This document shows positions 10,294-21,132 of a DNA stretch of 64,000 nt, piece after piece. This stretch comes from Leguminivora glycinivorella (Eukaryota; Arthropoda; Insecta; Lepidoptera; Tortricidae): the NCBI RefSeq assembly GCF_023078275.1, contig NC_062978.1, positions 18,809,883 to 18,873,882 on the forward strand, in the 5' to 3' direction. Below the pieces are notes generated by a model, which searched no databases, was not told the DNA's origin, and saw only the letters and a list, made by a program, of their open reading frames with translations. Within the stretch, counting starts at the first letter, position 1. Every line of letters starts with the position of its first letter. Made by a program: the position numbers and the translations under genes.

Positions 10294-11414
10294 CACTCAC
10301 ACATCACACTAACGAAACTTTCAGTTGCACGTAACTCACTAGTGTGATTGGGCTCTTAGAAAAAATGACGCTTTTTTCTGCATTGAGCGGTGTCTTTATT
10401 TCATACGTCTATGCATAGGTATTCTGACGCCGACAGAGAGAGGGGTATTCTGACGATAGTAAAAAAATATGTACATCCTTCTCCATCGTCACATTTGACA
10501 CAGACAGATCATAATATGATGATAATACGCGCCTCTTGAAACTAGTGGTTTACTACTTAGGACAATGAATATGAGAATACACGTGTGATCTGTGAAGTTG
10601 GCTGACGTTTCGCTCTCTCCGACCTATCACGGCCATTCATAACTCAGAGTGCCGAGTCAGCTCGGGAAAGCGTAATAACTCAGGTACTGCTGGCATGTAC
10701 CAGGTACGAACGTGGTTATTACATCGTAACACCGAAGCTAAGGCTGACAAGGCTATAGTGTTAAGCGAGAGTTTGTTCTATACGATAAATAGAGTTCAAC
10801 TCAACGCATGCGATTATGGAATGTATGAAAAATCAATGCGCTTACCACTGCGTCCATCACTTAGAACAACGGTCATTAACTCATTAGATTATCCGGGTTT
10901 TAGTGTTGTGTTGGTCGCATTTAATAGACAGTAGTAAAATACTTTACTGCACAACACAAGTAACTAACATAGGAAGAATACAGTTAATATGTGGAAGAGA
11001 TTTAAGGACTATCTTCCCCTCCTGAGAGACTAGAGATACCTCCATACGAAATAGATTGTCATTTCACATATCAACACCTTTTATGATTACAATTTGACTA
11101 CAAATTTGTTTCTTAAATAATAAAATTTAAGGAATCTTGTCGGATTTACAGAGAGGTATGAAAAACTTGTATATTTACTCAACTGGGCCCGGCTGATACT
11201 TCTCCGAATTCTATAAAAACAGGAAGCCCATTACAAATGTTTTCATAGATCTTAGTGTCTTTGATAACATTGACACGTGTTAGATGCCGGTGGAGAAATG
11301 GCGGCGAAATTGTTTCATGCTTTATATATGTCTTATCATAACAAAATATCGAGTTTCGCAAGCAGTTTCCGTTCTTCATATATTTCAAATCTTTTGGGTT
11401 TTAATTATTGTTGT
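10294..11414. other. Tract with no recognised feature
   Basis: There is a short open frame at 10695-10934 (79 codons) without any motif that I recognise. No splice context or repeat boundary supports a gene. Confidence 0.4.
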
Positions 11415-11417
11415 TTA

Positions 11418-11557
11418 CGCCGTGTCTTGCGTGGGAGACGGTCGCGCGACCGTCGCCGTCGCGTCTCATACTTCCATATCGATAAGGTTTGATTTCGTAT
11501 GCGTCGCATCGCCGTCGCGCGACCATCGCGCGACCGTCGCCCACGCAAGCCACGGCG
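11418..11557. mobile_element. MITE family A, PIF/Harbinger-like, copy 2
   Basis: Same inverted ends as 2138-2285 and the same central stretch ATCGATAAGGTTTGATTTCG. It is flanked by perfect TTA duplications (11415-11417 and 11558-11560). It is slightly shorter than copy 1, mainly by a small central deletion. Confidence 0.85.
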
Positions 11558-11611
11558 TTAGGTAGATTTACATAGTTAAAGACGTTTGTATATTTTGTAA
11601 TAATAAGTTAG

Positions 11612-11747
11612 ACCCGTGTGGTGATGGCCTAAGAATTTCACCACAACCTTTCCTTCCGTGAGTTAATAGAAGTCGACTGAGATATAGGTTCAATTGTGGT
11701 GGGAGCCTTGGGCTATCAACCTGTCAGTTACTCGTATATGACAATTT
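11612..11747 (+). repeat. SINE (ATGT-tailed), 5' half, split
   Basis: CCCGTGTGGTGATGGCCTAA to GACAATTT matches the first half of the SINE at 5313. The second half resumes at 14635. See the 2.9-kb segment between them. Confidence 0.65.
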
Positions 11748-12046
11748 AAGGTGGCTCGCTTAGGTTACCCGAAGCTCAGGCTGCGTTAGATGGCGTTAAT
11801 CTTCAAATTACCAGTCTTATTTTTTTTGTGGAGTCGTACAGGCATTTATATACTTTCAATTATGCTTCGCGAACATTTAATATTAAAATTGACGTATTAC
11901 AACAAACATTCAACTTCTCATTGTAACGTTAATCCCCTTAATGTAGCTAAATTTACTATTTTACACTATTTCTAAGTACCACTTACACATACAAACAGTG
12001 TTTTTGTATTCCTTCTAGTCGATAATTTCACGCGGCGACAGCTTGT

Positions 12047-12437
12047 TTAAATAGCCTTGCGGTAAATACGTGCCATCGCATGATTTGCATGGAAGTACTG
12101 GGTTCGAATCCAGGACTTTTTCTCTTTTTTTTTAATACTACGTCGGTGGCAAACAAGCATACGGTCCGCCTGATGGAAAGCGGTCACCGTAACCTATGGA
12201 CGCCTGCAACTCAAAGAGTGTCGCATGCGCGTTGCCGCCCCATTAGAAACTTGTACACTCCCCTTTGCTGCGTGTGCACAGCAAAAAGGAGTGTACACGT
12301 TCAAAGGAGGGTTTGGGTTGCCGACGACTCAAAGGACAATAGACGGAACAAATTAGTTCCGTAAGTCCTCCCGTCGTCAGTACCCCACACCCTCGTTGAG
12401 CTCTGGCAGCCTTACTCACCGGCAGGAACACAACACT
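12047..12437 (+). repeat. tRNA-headed SINE with ACTACGTCGG body
   Basis: A-box-like TAGCCTTGCGG and B-box-like GGGTTCGAATCC lie ~55 bp apart, as in a tRNA-derived RNA polymerase III promoter. After a T-rich joint come ACTACGTCGGTGGCAAACAA, CGCCTGATGGAAAGCGGTCA and a tail with GACTCAAAGGACAATAGACG and GGCAGCCTTACTCACCGGCA. The body is shared with copies at 17478 and elsewhere. Two unrelated repeats may simply abut; the T-run joint leaves this open. Confidence 0.55.
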
Positions 12438-12994
12438 ATGAGACACTATTTTTTGTTTTATTATTATACATAAATGTATATGTACTCGTACAGTAGTTAC
12501 TGAGCGTTTTCCACAAAAAAGATTAAAAACCTATTCTCTTACATGGTAATAGTTTTTGGGTTCGTCGAACTCAAAATTTCTAACATTTCATTTAATCTGA
12601 TATTTTGAAAAATTCCAAAAAAGTATAGATAAATTTTAGTTTCTAAACTACGATTCGAATGTTTTTTTTTTCTAATTGTTTATTTTCGATGGAGCAAGGG
12701 TATTCAAATCGCTTTTGAAATCTTAAATTAGTAAATGAAAATGCAATAGTTAACTGAGTAACGTAATGCTTTAAAAACTCAAGTGGCCTTTTTTTATCTA
12801 AGGAGTAATTTCGATAAAATATTATATTTAGCGAGGGTATTAAAAGTTGTGTTTTATATCTCAACTTAATAAATAGAAAATCAAAATGACAATAAAAAAA
12901 TCAATATGTTCTCTAAGACAAAATTGATACCTTCGGCTATCCATTCTTGCTCAGTCAATAAAAAAAACGAAATTTATATCCAAAAAAATACAAA

Positions 12995-13075
12995 AAGTTT
13001 ATATAATCCTGGGAATCGAACGCACCTTCACGGCGTGACAGACGATTGTTCCCCAACGACGCCATTACATAACAC
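12995..13075 (-). repeat. tRNA-like SINE head
   Basis: On the minus strand ATGGCGTCGTTGGGGAACAA resembles an A-box region and GTGCGTTCGATTCCC a B box, ~40 bp apart. There is no acceptor-stem pairing, so this is a tRNA-derived promoter relic rather than a tRNA gene. Confidence 0.4.
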
Positions 13076-13138
13076 GCTGTTTCCGACGAAATTGGGCTAT
13101 ACATATATAATTATTTAAATATAAATAATAATGTCAAA

Positions 13139-13318
13139 TCCATACTAATATTACAAATGGGAAAGGGTGTGTGTCTGTTTGTTTGTCCGTCTTTCACGGC
13201 AAAACCGGAGGGACGAATTGACGTGATTATTTAAGGGGATTTAGTTGAAGGGATGGAGAGTGACATAGGCTACTTTTTGTCTCTTTCTTACGCGAGCGAA
13301 GCCGCGGTCAAAAGCTAG
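13139..13318 (+). mobile_element. Small non-autonomous Helitron, copy 1 of a tandem pair
   Basis: It starts TCCATACTAATATTACAAAT after an A and ends AAAAGCTAG before a T, fitting the Helitron rule (5' TC, 3' CTRR, insertion between A and T). A short hairpin GCG-A-GC-GAA-GC-CGC lies about 11 bases before the end. The 180-bp body contains GTCTTTCACGGCAAAACCGG and GGAGAGTGACATAGGCTAC. Seven more copies of this family are in the window. Confidence 0.85.
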
Positions 13319-13538
13319 TTTATTATAAATGGGAAAAGCTGGTTACTCTATAATCTGAAGTGGAAGAATTCGTTGTTTCACCAAAGATAATGTGTGTTTG
13401 TTTGTTTGTCCGTCTTTCACGGCCAAACGGAGCGACGGATTGACATGTTTTTTAAGTGGAGATAGTTGAAGGGATGGAGAGTGACATATGCTACTTTTGT
13501 CTCTTTCTAACGCAAGCGAAGCCGCGGGCAAAAGCTAG
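13319..13538 (+). mobile_element. Small Helitron, copy 2 of the tandem pair
   Basis: It follows the CTAG of copy 1 directly and begins TTTATTATAAATGGGAAAAG, a 5' end missing the first bases of the consensus. It has extra sequence near 13340-13380 and ends AAAAGCTAG at 13538 with the same hairpin. Same orientation as copy 1. Confidence 0.75.
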
Positions 13539-13552
13539 TACAGCACGGGTAG

Positions 13553-13658
13553 CATGGTCGCGCGATAGACGATAAAATATCAGGCCGTCCCTGTCGCACT
13601 ATTAGTAAGTGCGATTATAGGGACGGCCAGATGTTTTATCATTTATCGCGCGACCATA
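13553..13658. mobile_element. Near-palindromic MITE
   Basis: ATGGTCGCGCGATAGACGAT, then CAGGCCGTCCCTGTCGCACT, is mirrored at 13606-13657. Arms are ~50 bp with almost no spacer. A TA or AT target is possible; the superfamily is not determined. Confidence 0.6.
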
Positions 13659-13714
13659 ATTGCCTGCCTGGACCAGATTATATTGATGATAATTATTATT
13701 TGTAACCATTTAGT

Positions 13715-13885
13715 TAATATTGTCTTCAGTTACCGCGATAGTTACTCATGAAATAAAAACTATGAAAAAGGATTAAATCGCGTATAATGAGTTTATAATT
13801 CATCCCGATGTTTCAAACACTTTACAGCGTTCGTGGTCAACGGGTGACTGAGGAAAAATTACAATGTGCAAAAGCTACCCATATT
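13715..13885 (+). repeat. Uninterrupted host repeat (empty site)
   Basis: Paralogue of the sequence around 6226-7008 without the insertion. The single TTA at 13822-13824 in CACTTTACAGCG corresponds to the duplicated TTA there. Confidence 0.8.
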
Positions 13886-14177
13886 CTTGTATATAACCAT
13901 TTAGTTGTTGAAGAAAAACATTCACACAACAATAACATAGGTCAACCAGCTCAGTAAATGCAATACTTTACTAATATTATGCCCACACTATGACCTATGT
14001 ATAATATAGGTATTATACCAGACGTGTAATATTTTATTTTATCAACAAAGGCATAATAAAGGATTGTATTGTATTTTTGTATGAAAATAAAAAATAGGAA
14101 AGCAATATAGTAATAGTCAAATATTCCATTAAAAAAATAAAAAATACTTAATAAAACCATAAAAGTTCAAATGATTA

Positions 14178-14252
14178 AAAAAAACTTCGGACTCGAACCC
14201 ACGATCTTCTGCATCATAGTCGGTCGTTTGACCGAGACGCCATTTCGATTTA
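14178..14252 (-). repeat. tRNA-like SINE head
   Basis: On the minus strand ATGGCGTCTCGGTCAAACGA is followed by GTGGGTTCGAGTCCGAAG, with A- and B-box-like spacing. The ends do not pair as a tRNA acceptor stem. Confidence 0.4.
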
Positions 14253-14634
14253 CATTAGCAGTGTCGAAATACACGATATGTATCTTTGTTGACAAAATGC
14301 GTCATTATTTCTGAGTCTGCTTGAGTTAACTAAACCAATATCTTTAAATAATTACTTGTCAAGAGCCAAATGTCACTGATGACAATGTCAACTAAAAATG
14401 CGCGAAATATGACGGCTCTGTGTCTGTACACAAAATTTGGCACGCACATTTCCGTAAAATTAATAAAAAATTCACAAGGATTTGTCCATGATTTCTGTAT
14501 GAAACAATGTATTTCATTCACTACCGCGACGACGGATAATGTATAGTAGATGTATGCGCATATTTTTATTTAGTTGTAGTGTGCGGTGACTAAATAAATG
14601 GTAGATGTTTTTTGTATGGAAAGCGAGCCACCTT

Positions 14635-14745
14635 AATTTAGTTTTCTATCAATCCCTTAATTGCTAAGAATGGCATTGACACCAGCAGTTTTATGTGCTC
14701 TGCTTTGGGAAAACATGTGTAAGTTTATATACCTATGTATGTGTT
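14635..14745 (+). repeat. SINE (ATGT-tailed), 3' half
   Basis: AATTTAGTTTTCTATCAATC through TTGCTAAGAATGGCATTGAC and a diverged ATGT tail completes the SINE that begins at 11612. Confidence 0.6.
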
Positions 14746-14760
14746 AATAGCTTTATAATA

Positions 14761-15191
14761 TTTTCCCCTCACTAGCTCGGAAACACGTGTTTTGTCCTTC
14801 AATATCAGCGGGTAAAAACGCATTTTATCCACTAGTGGGTAAAGTAATTTGACCTTGAATAAAGTCAAATTAACTGCTTTAAAATTACTAAAAGTAGGTG
14901 AATCTAGTAATAAAGATGATTTACCACCTGTGGAACTGTTGGAAGCAGTGATAAACGCATTTTTCGCGTTGTAGTTTCCTCGCCACAGTGAGGGGAAAAG
15001 TTTTGTGTTACACTCGGGTGCAAATGTATTTTACTTCTCGTGTGTTAAAAAACTCGCAAGTTCAGGATTCTATTCTCGAACCACTCGCTTCGCTCGTGGT
15101 TCAACTATAGAATCCTTTCACTTGCTCGTTTTTCAATTCCACACTCGGCGTTAAAATACAACTTTGCCCCCTTGTATAACAAATAACTATT
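14761..15191 (+). repeat. 430-bp palindrome-centred element, copy a
   Basis: It begins TTTTCCCCTCACTAGCTCGG and ends CCTTGTATAACAAATAACTA. Features in order: CACGTGTTTTGTCC; a ~110-bp stretch that can encode KVGESSNKDDLPPVELLEAV-like peptides; a second AGTGAGGGGAAAAG block inverse to the start; then a cruciform core around ACCACTCGCTTCGCTCGTGG bounded by GGATTCTAT and its inverse. There are no terminal inverted repeats and no transposase. The class is unknown to me. Confidence 0.7.
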
Positions 15192-15518
15192 AATATGCCT
15201 AATATTTTGCAATATTTCTATAGCAAACACCTACGCGACCGCCTCCCAATATTGCGATATGGCAATGACAACATTGAATTCGGGAATATTGTTATGATTG
15301 GCGCCTTCGAGGGTTCTCGGGATGTTCGCAAGTAATAACGAGAAGACCAGAGTGTTTGGTTTCTAAACTAAGGGTTCCTTTAACTCGCTTTGTAAAGATA
15401 TAGGTACATCGCAGGGGCGTGAAGGCACTTATAGGCAATATAGATAGAAGACTGACAAAAAAGTTATGTCGAATGTGTTTAAATAAACCTATTTTATTTT
15501 ATATCATGTATAATGTAT

Positions 15519-15643
15519 ATGTCACAGTCTCGTTTTCTTTCAACCTCTTATTTGCCAAGAATGGCACTGAAGCTTGAGTAGTTTCATGAGCTCTGCCAAC
15601 TCCTTTATGGGATACAGGCGTGATTGTATGTATGTATGTAATG
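15519..15643 (+). repeat. SINE (ATGT-tailed), 3' half
   Basis: GTCACAGTCTCGTTTTCTTT to GGGATACAGGCGTGATTGTA with a (TATG)n tail. 5'-truncated. Confidence 0.7.
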
Positions 15644-15699
15644 TATATATAAAATAAAGGCAACACAGTCATATATATACATTTGAGTAACTCATAAAC

Positions 15700-17100
15700 C
15701 GTGTAGAACAATAAAGATAAAAATCTTTTCCCAGTAATTCATATTTTCAGTAGCAAATCGTTTGCATAAGTAAAGAAACTGTTTTGTCTTCAAGTCACAT
15801 ATTTGTGTTGTGGTTTTGCCTTCGGGAAATTATGTTTCGGGAAATAATGGAATTTTTATTAAAGTTATTTTGTTGACTATATGTCATATTTATATCAATA
15901 CTAGTTTATATCAATATTATAGCTTAATGGCGGACAGCTCTGCAACGGCCCCAACTGGTGATCACATAGCGGTAGCCTTGATTCGACTACTCGCTTCAAA
16001 GACGAGCCAATCCAAACATAACGCTCCTGAATTATTAGTAGCACGATTCGATATCGTTCAAAAAACAGGGACAAGGGACTCGTGAGCGACAGTCGTGCTC
16101 CCGCGCACGTGCCGCTGGTCACGATACTCACGGTGACGCGCGTTCGCGCACAATTACTCTTCGGTATTGGATGGAGCCACTGTGCTGTTCTTATTTCAAA
16201 AAATGTCTTTGGAGCTGACGGTTTTTATTGGATGATGTTCTACTCCGATTGTTATCGATAATGCATCTACATATACAGTGTGTTACCACTATGCGGGCAT
16301 TTACTAAACCAATAATAATAAATGGTCCATTAGAAATCGTTTGCGCATATAAGCAAATCATAGTTTTAATCCAATACTTATGAGCTGACATTGCCTTTAC
16401 TTGACAAGTGTCAGTGCTGTACATTGCTGTCAATTAAGGTTTCGCCAGAAAGTTTATTAAGTAATTTTTTTATTTATTAATTTTTAGGTTATGATTAAGT
16501 TAAATAACTATGCGCGTTATAGATTATACTCTTTAAAAAAGTTCTTGCTAGTAACACACTTTACACACTGTATGTGTATAAGTATATCTTTTACTTATTT
16601 CTTGTATCTAACCTAGCACCACTAATTTAGTATTTATTTCTTTCTTTTCTACCTTGTTTTGAGTATAAATTATACGACGGTAATTTTCGTTTCATAATGT
16701 ATTGGTTTCGAAAACTTTGTAACCTTTTTACAGGTAATTAGATACTGATAAAACTAATTAAACTAATACTTACTAGTCACGTATGCAATTAGAATTCCTG
16801 TTATGTTGTTTGTCATACTATTCTGTTCATTGTCATAATTAAACCATAGCAACAATTTACATTAATAAAGGACGAATAGAATTTAATTGCGATTCGCAAA
16901 ATTAATTATAGCGAACATAATCAGCATCCGCAACATCGGAACGTCATTAGATCCGTGTCACTTCGGATTGCAATACACTTTATTATTGGACAAAGTAAAC
17001 CAATATTACTCGTAAGTTCAATTTATTAAGAATAATGAAAAATTATCATTATTCTTTAATACGAATGGCCTGAATACTCTCTTTATGTTAAGATTTATTC
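15700..17100. other. Tract with no supported gene
   Basis: The tract is AT-rich. A 52-codon frame starting ATGGCGGACAGC (15927-16085) and GC-richer sequence at 16085-16150 stand out, but no domain, splice pair or homologue is recognisable. The minus-strand frame at 16191-16433 is also unsupported. Confidence 0.4.
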
Positions 17101-17477
17101 TCAAAATATCTCAGGATCCTATCCTAGGATCCTATATGATCCTATCTCAGGATTCGTGCCTTACTAATGTCACAGTATAATAAAGAGTACACTATCGTAC
17201 AGTATGGCCACTACCCCTCCCCGCTGAAAGTGCCCACCACCCGCTCTCGGTTACCTCACAGTTACCACCTGTCAAAAACGCGACCAGTTGACCAGTCCAG
17301 TCATATCTCACTCATACAAGCACGGTACACGTTCACCTACACGAGCTTAGACTGTGTGTTTGGGAATGCAGCTCTTTCATATATTTTGTGTGCTAGTGTG
17401 TACATAGGTCATTGCACAATAAGTATAATGATATTCAATGTAAGTATATGGAACAATAACAGTGCCCCCGAAAGGTT

Positions 17478-17612
17478 TTTTTTTTATACCACGTCGGTGG
17501 CAAACAGGTATACGGCCCGCCTGATGGAAAGCGGTCACCGTAACCTATGGACGCCCGCAACTCAAGGGGTGTCACGTGCGCGTTGCCGACCCATTAGAAA
17601 CTTACTCACTAG
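17478..17612 (+). repeat. ACTACGTCGG-type repeat with truncated second copy
   Basis: A poly-T run precedes ATACCACGTCGGTGGCAAAC, CGCCTGATGGAAAGCGGTCA and GTGCGCGTTGCCGACCCATT. A second, 5'-only piece (ATACTACGTCGGTGGCAAAC) restarts at 17640 in the same orientation and stops at about 17671. Confidence 0.55.
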
Positions 17613-18150
17613 AACTCACAACTCCTAACAACTTTTTTTAATACTACGTCGGTGGCAAACAAGCATACGGATCAGATGACGAGAGCTCATGTGAGTGCTC
17701 TCTGTGGTCAAAAAATATCTCTGAAGGCAATAATAATTCCATACATGTGTTATTCATCGCGATCTACATTACTCCCTTTTTAGGTTTAGTGGTGATATTA
17801 CATTATATTGTTATCCATTTGAGGAACCTACCTACTTAATACGCACCGTTTTTGGCTGATCTACTTTTTAACATTAACTACTCATAAGGGTAAAATTACA
17901 TACATGTGGTAGTCCTTAATATACCTACTGTATTAAAAACTTGTGCCTAATGTTTTAGGTTTTTATATATTCCTAATTAGGACACTGGACTATTTTAAAT
18001 GATGTTATGGCAAAGTGCGACCCGCATCCACATAATTAAATACTTATAAAGTTCTCTCTGTTTTTATAACGCCAATGAAAAATACACCGGCTCGAAGTTT
18101 CACTTCGCAATCTCTGTAGATATTCTTGGCCGGTAATTATAATTAGTACA

Positions 18151-18248
18151 CTAGTTTTTGCCCGCAGCTTCGCTCGCTTTGGAAAGATACAAAACGTAAC
18201 CTATGTCACTTTCCATCCCTTCAAGTATCTCCATTTAAAAAATCACAG
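18151..18248 (-). mobile_element. Small Helitron, 5'-truncated
   Basis: In reverse it ends with CTAG at 18151-18154, preceded by the family hairpin (CCCGCAGCTTCGCTCGC on the plus strand). It is recognisable up to the block ACTTAAAAAATCAC-like at ~18245, then lost. The 5' TC end is missing. Confidence 0.7.
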
Positions 18249-18417
18249 GTATAAACAGGTATAGTAAAGGCAATTCATAACTAAATGTGCGTATCGTATT
18301 CACTAATTTTTGTTCCGAAATACGGTTTAAAAAATTATAAACATTGTTTCTCAAAAACTGTGTGGTATTCATTACGAAACATTGTTTAGAAACTCTGTTT
18401 CGAAACAAAAATGTTTA

Positions 18418-18552
18418 TAAGGTGCATTAGGGTAATTCCGAATGACAGAAATGCTCGGATAATTCCGAAAGGAGAATCTTTATGGAAATAATCGTGATTT
18501 TTATGCGACTTTCCTAATTAGACGACTTTCGGAATTACTCAAATGCACCTTA
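18418..18552. mobile_element. MITE, TAAGGTGCATT ends
   Basis: TAAGGTGCATTAGGGTAATT at the left is matched by the inverse of AATTACTCAAATGCACCTTA at the right. The interior is AT-rich. The TTA/TAA flank context suggests a TWA-type target but is not decisive. Confidence 0.6.
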
Positions 18553-18559
18553 ATGAAAA

Positions 18560-19490
18560 CGCACCTTAAGAGATTTTGATCCACGGATACACGATGACCG
18601 ACATAGGGGTGTTCCATTAAATTCTCGCGGGACCCCTGTCAAAGACAGCTGAATTTGTCTATAGTTTCTTTTATAGATAAATATACAAATTCGGTTGTTG
18701 TATTTTCTACTTTTGTTTTAAATTATTTTTTATAATGAGTGTACCTATATTTATTGTTAATATTGTGAAATGGCCTAACGGAGCCGGCGTAGTCCCATGG
18801 ACCAATCTCCAAAATATATACAGATTTAAAAAAAAAGAGAGATTTTGTATAGTCCAAGTACATATTCAATTAAAATTACACATCGATTGACTAATAATTA
18901 CCTACTATATCACGGCGGCGATAACTAATAATATATGTTAACCATACTGTTAAAATTAATTAACTTTTAATTGAACACGAACAATGTTTAAATCATCATA
19001 TATGTTATTGAGATAACAGGGAAAAACTTTGGCTTCACGTGATGCTTTAAATAATGTATTGGGAGAATGAACCTTATAGTGGTGTAGATTAAGATTAATA
19101 TTTTAATAAATATTTTCTTTAAAATGTTTCGCAAGACGCAGTGTAATAATTATGTAATAAATTTAATCAATCTTTAAAATACAGTGTATGTCTTCTTTAC
19201 AAATTTGGAGTTATCTTAAGCCGTTATTGGTTGCCAAATAAGTTAAAGAGTCTTAAGTCACTTCGTGATGCAAGGGAAATTAAATTTCAAGTCGAATGGA
19301 ATATATCAACTCTTTGCCTTTTAGGCAAGACGTCCCTTACATCATTATGAACGTTTCATTTTTGCTATCTGTGCACTTTCGCTTAATTAAGTATAGTATG
19401 AATTGAATTACGTGGTGGATTATTCACCAGTTACGTTATTTGGATAAGTTGCGTATCTATATCGTATAAAACTTTACTTAAGTTTTTTGT
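18560..19490. other. Non-coding tract, no feature seen
   Basis: AT-rich; no repeat ends, frames or RNA motifs that I can support. Confidence 0.45.
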
Positions 19491-19496
19491 AAATTT

Positions 19497-19612
19497 TTTT
19501 ATGGTATAGGAGGCGAACAAGCAGACAGCTCGCCTGATAGTAAGCGATCACTGCCGCCCATGGACACCCGAAACACCGTGTTGGAGATGCGTTGCCGGCC
19601 TTTAAGATGGGT
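19497..19612 (+). repeat. Diverged ACTACGTCGG-type repeat
   Basis: GGAGGCGAACAAGCAGACAG, CGCCTGATAGTAAGCGATCA and GGAGATGCGTTGCCGGCC follow the order of the copy at 17478, at lower similarity. Confidence 0.45.
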
Positions 19613-20415
19613 GGATGGGTGTACCTTTACCATGAGTCTCGGATGGTGTGATAAAGGAACTGATGTGATGATTTAGCAAATAATAGGTACTCATCATTAT
19701 TTATTCTAATTCCTGTTCATATTAAATGGTCCTAGATATTGATACTTTAGTTACACTTAACATTGATTAAAAAGAGGGAAAGTAGGGAAACTAGGTATAG
19801 GTTTTTCGGTGACAATTTGACATAAACAAACAATATAGTGTATACGCAAAATCACGAAAACTTAGAGGACTTTAGGATTATTTATCAAACTTAGCTGCGA
19901 CATCGTTCATCATTCAAACTGGGCTGTGTTCACTCACCCTATAAACCAGTCTAAGCTGACCTCTGGTTAAGTTAGAACTATACGTAATCGGAAGAGTACC
20001 TAAAGTTGGTTGGAATAGCAATGCGCTCAGGAATACGAGTCTGAGCCCTGCATTACGCAGATCAACAAGTAGATATGCCATTTTACTATGATTTATAACG
20101 CTACTAAAGATCGAATATCGGTCTTCTTCGGTCCAAACCGACATAGACGCAGGGAGAGGGAGATGGGGTCTATTCTAGATGCTCGTTAAGATTACATGAA
20201 ACTTAAAGTACAGAAGTGTGACTCTTATCTGTTACAAGTCAAATAATAGATGACAATCATGATATCTTACAGTTAAGATGCTACAGGAGCGAAAATGGTA
20301 AAATGGAAAGGAGACCCCCTTTCAATTTGGGAATTTTAGTTATTATACTAATGTTATTAACTAGATTTATCGAAAAAAAATCATCTCTATTCAGAACAAC
20401 TCAGCCAAAAGATAT
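19613..20415. other. Non-coding tract, no feature seen
   Basis: Short open frames on both strands (for example 19914-20144 and 20303-20485) have no motif or context that I recognise. Confidence 0.4.
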
Positions 20416-20419
20416 AGCG

Positions 20420-20680
20420 AAAAAATCTTTGAAATCGAGGTTCCGCTCTCGACTGTTTCCTCCTTCAAAACTTAATCAATCGTAACGAAATTTGAGAATC
20501 TGAATAAATATGAAATAATGTGTGTCGGACCGTTTAGTTTTTTGGCTAATTGTTACCAACTTTGAATACCACACCTTTTTTGTGCAATAAATCAACAAGG
20601 CCGTTTTTGGACATTTTTGATGGGCTCTAGAGTCTTTAAAAATAAGAATATCAAAAAAATCAAAACGGTCCGACACAGAT
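20420..20680. repeat. Dispersed repeat with GTCGGACCGTTT inverted ends
   Basis: TGTGTCGGACCGTTTAG at 20520 and AAACGGTCCGACACA at 20664 form inverted ends of a ~160-bp unit. The sequence before it (CGAGGTTCCGCTCTCGACTG) also looks like a common lepidopteran repeat. Class unknown. Confidence 0.45.
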
Positions 20681-21112
20681 AATAGTTATTTGTTATACAA
20701 GGGGGCAAAGTTGTATTTTAACGCCGAGTGTGGAATTGAAAAACGAGCAAGTGAAAGGATTCTATAGTTGAACCACGAGCGAAGCGAGTGGTTCGAGAAT
20801 AGAATCCTGAACTTGCGAGTTTTTTAACACACGAGAAGTAAAATACATTTGCACCCGAGTGTAACACAAAACTTTTCCCCTTACTATAGCGAGGAAACTA
20901 CAACGCAAAAAATGCGTTTATCACTGCTTCCAGTAGTTCCACAGGTGGTAAATCATCTTTATTACTAGATTCACCTACTTTTATCAATTTTAAAGCAGTT
21001 AATTTGACTTTATTCAAGGTCAAATTACTTTACCCACTAGTGGATAAAATGCGTTTTTACCCGCTGGTATTAAAGGACAAAACACGTGTTTCCGAGCTAG
21101 TGAGGGGAAAAA
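20681..21112 (-). repeat. 430-bp palindrome-centred element, copy b
   Basis: Collinear in reverse with copy a over its whole length, including the cruciform core and the inverse AGTGAGGGG block. On the plus strand an open frame contains KVKLLYPLVDKMRFYPLVLK; the other strand carries the KVGESS-type frame. Confidence 0.75.
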
Positions 21113-21132
21113 ATAATTATAAACTGCGTTGA

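Larger units (their letters stand above)
11748..14634. mobile_element. 2.9-kb segment with inverted ends inside a SINE
   Basis: The left end AAGGTGGCTCGCTT and right end AAGCGAGCCACCTT are inverse to each other. They are bordered by AATTT on both sides (11743-11747, 14635-14639), and the outer sequences are the two halves of one SINE. TTAA is also present at both junctions, so a piggyBac-like TTAA target cannot be excluded, but continuity with the SINE favours a 5-bp duplication. The interior holds later insertions: SINE parts, tRNA-like heads, tandem Helitrons and a palindromic MITE. Confidence 0.55.
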
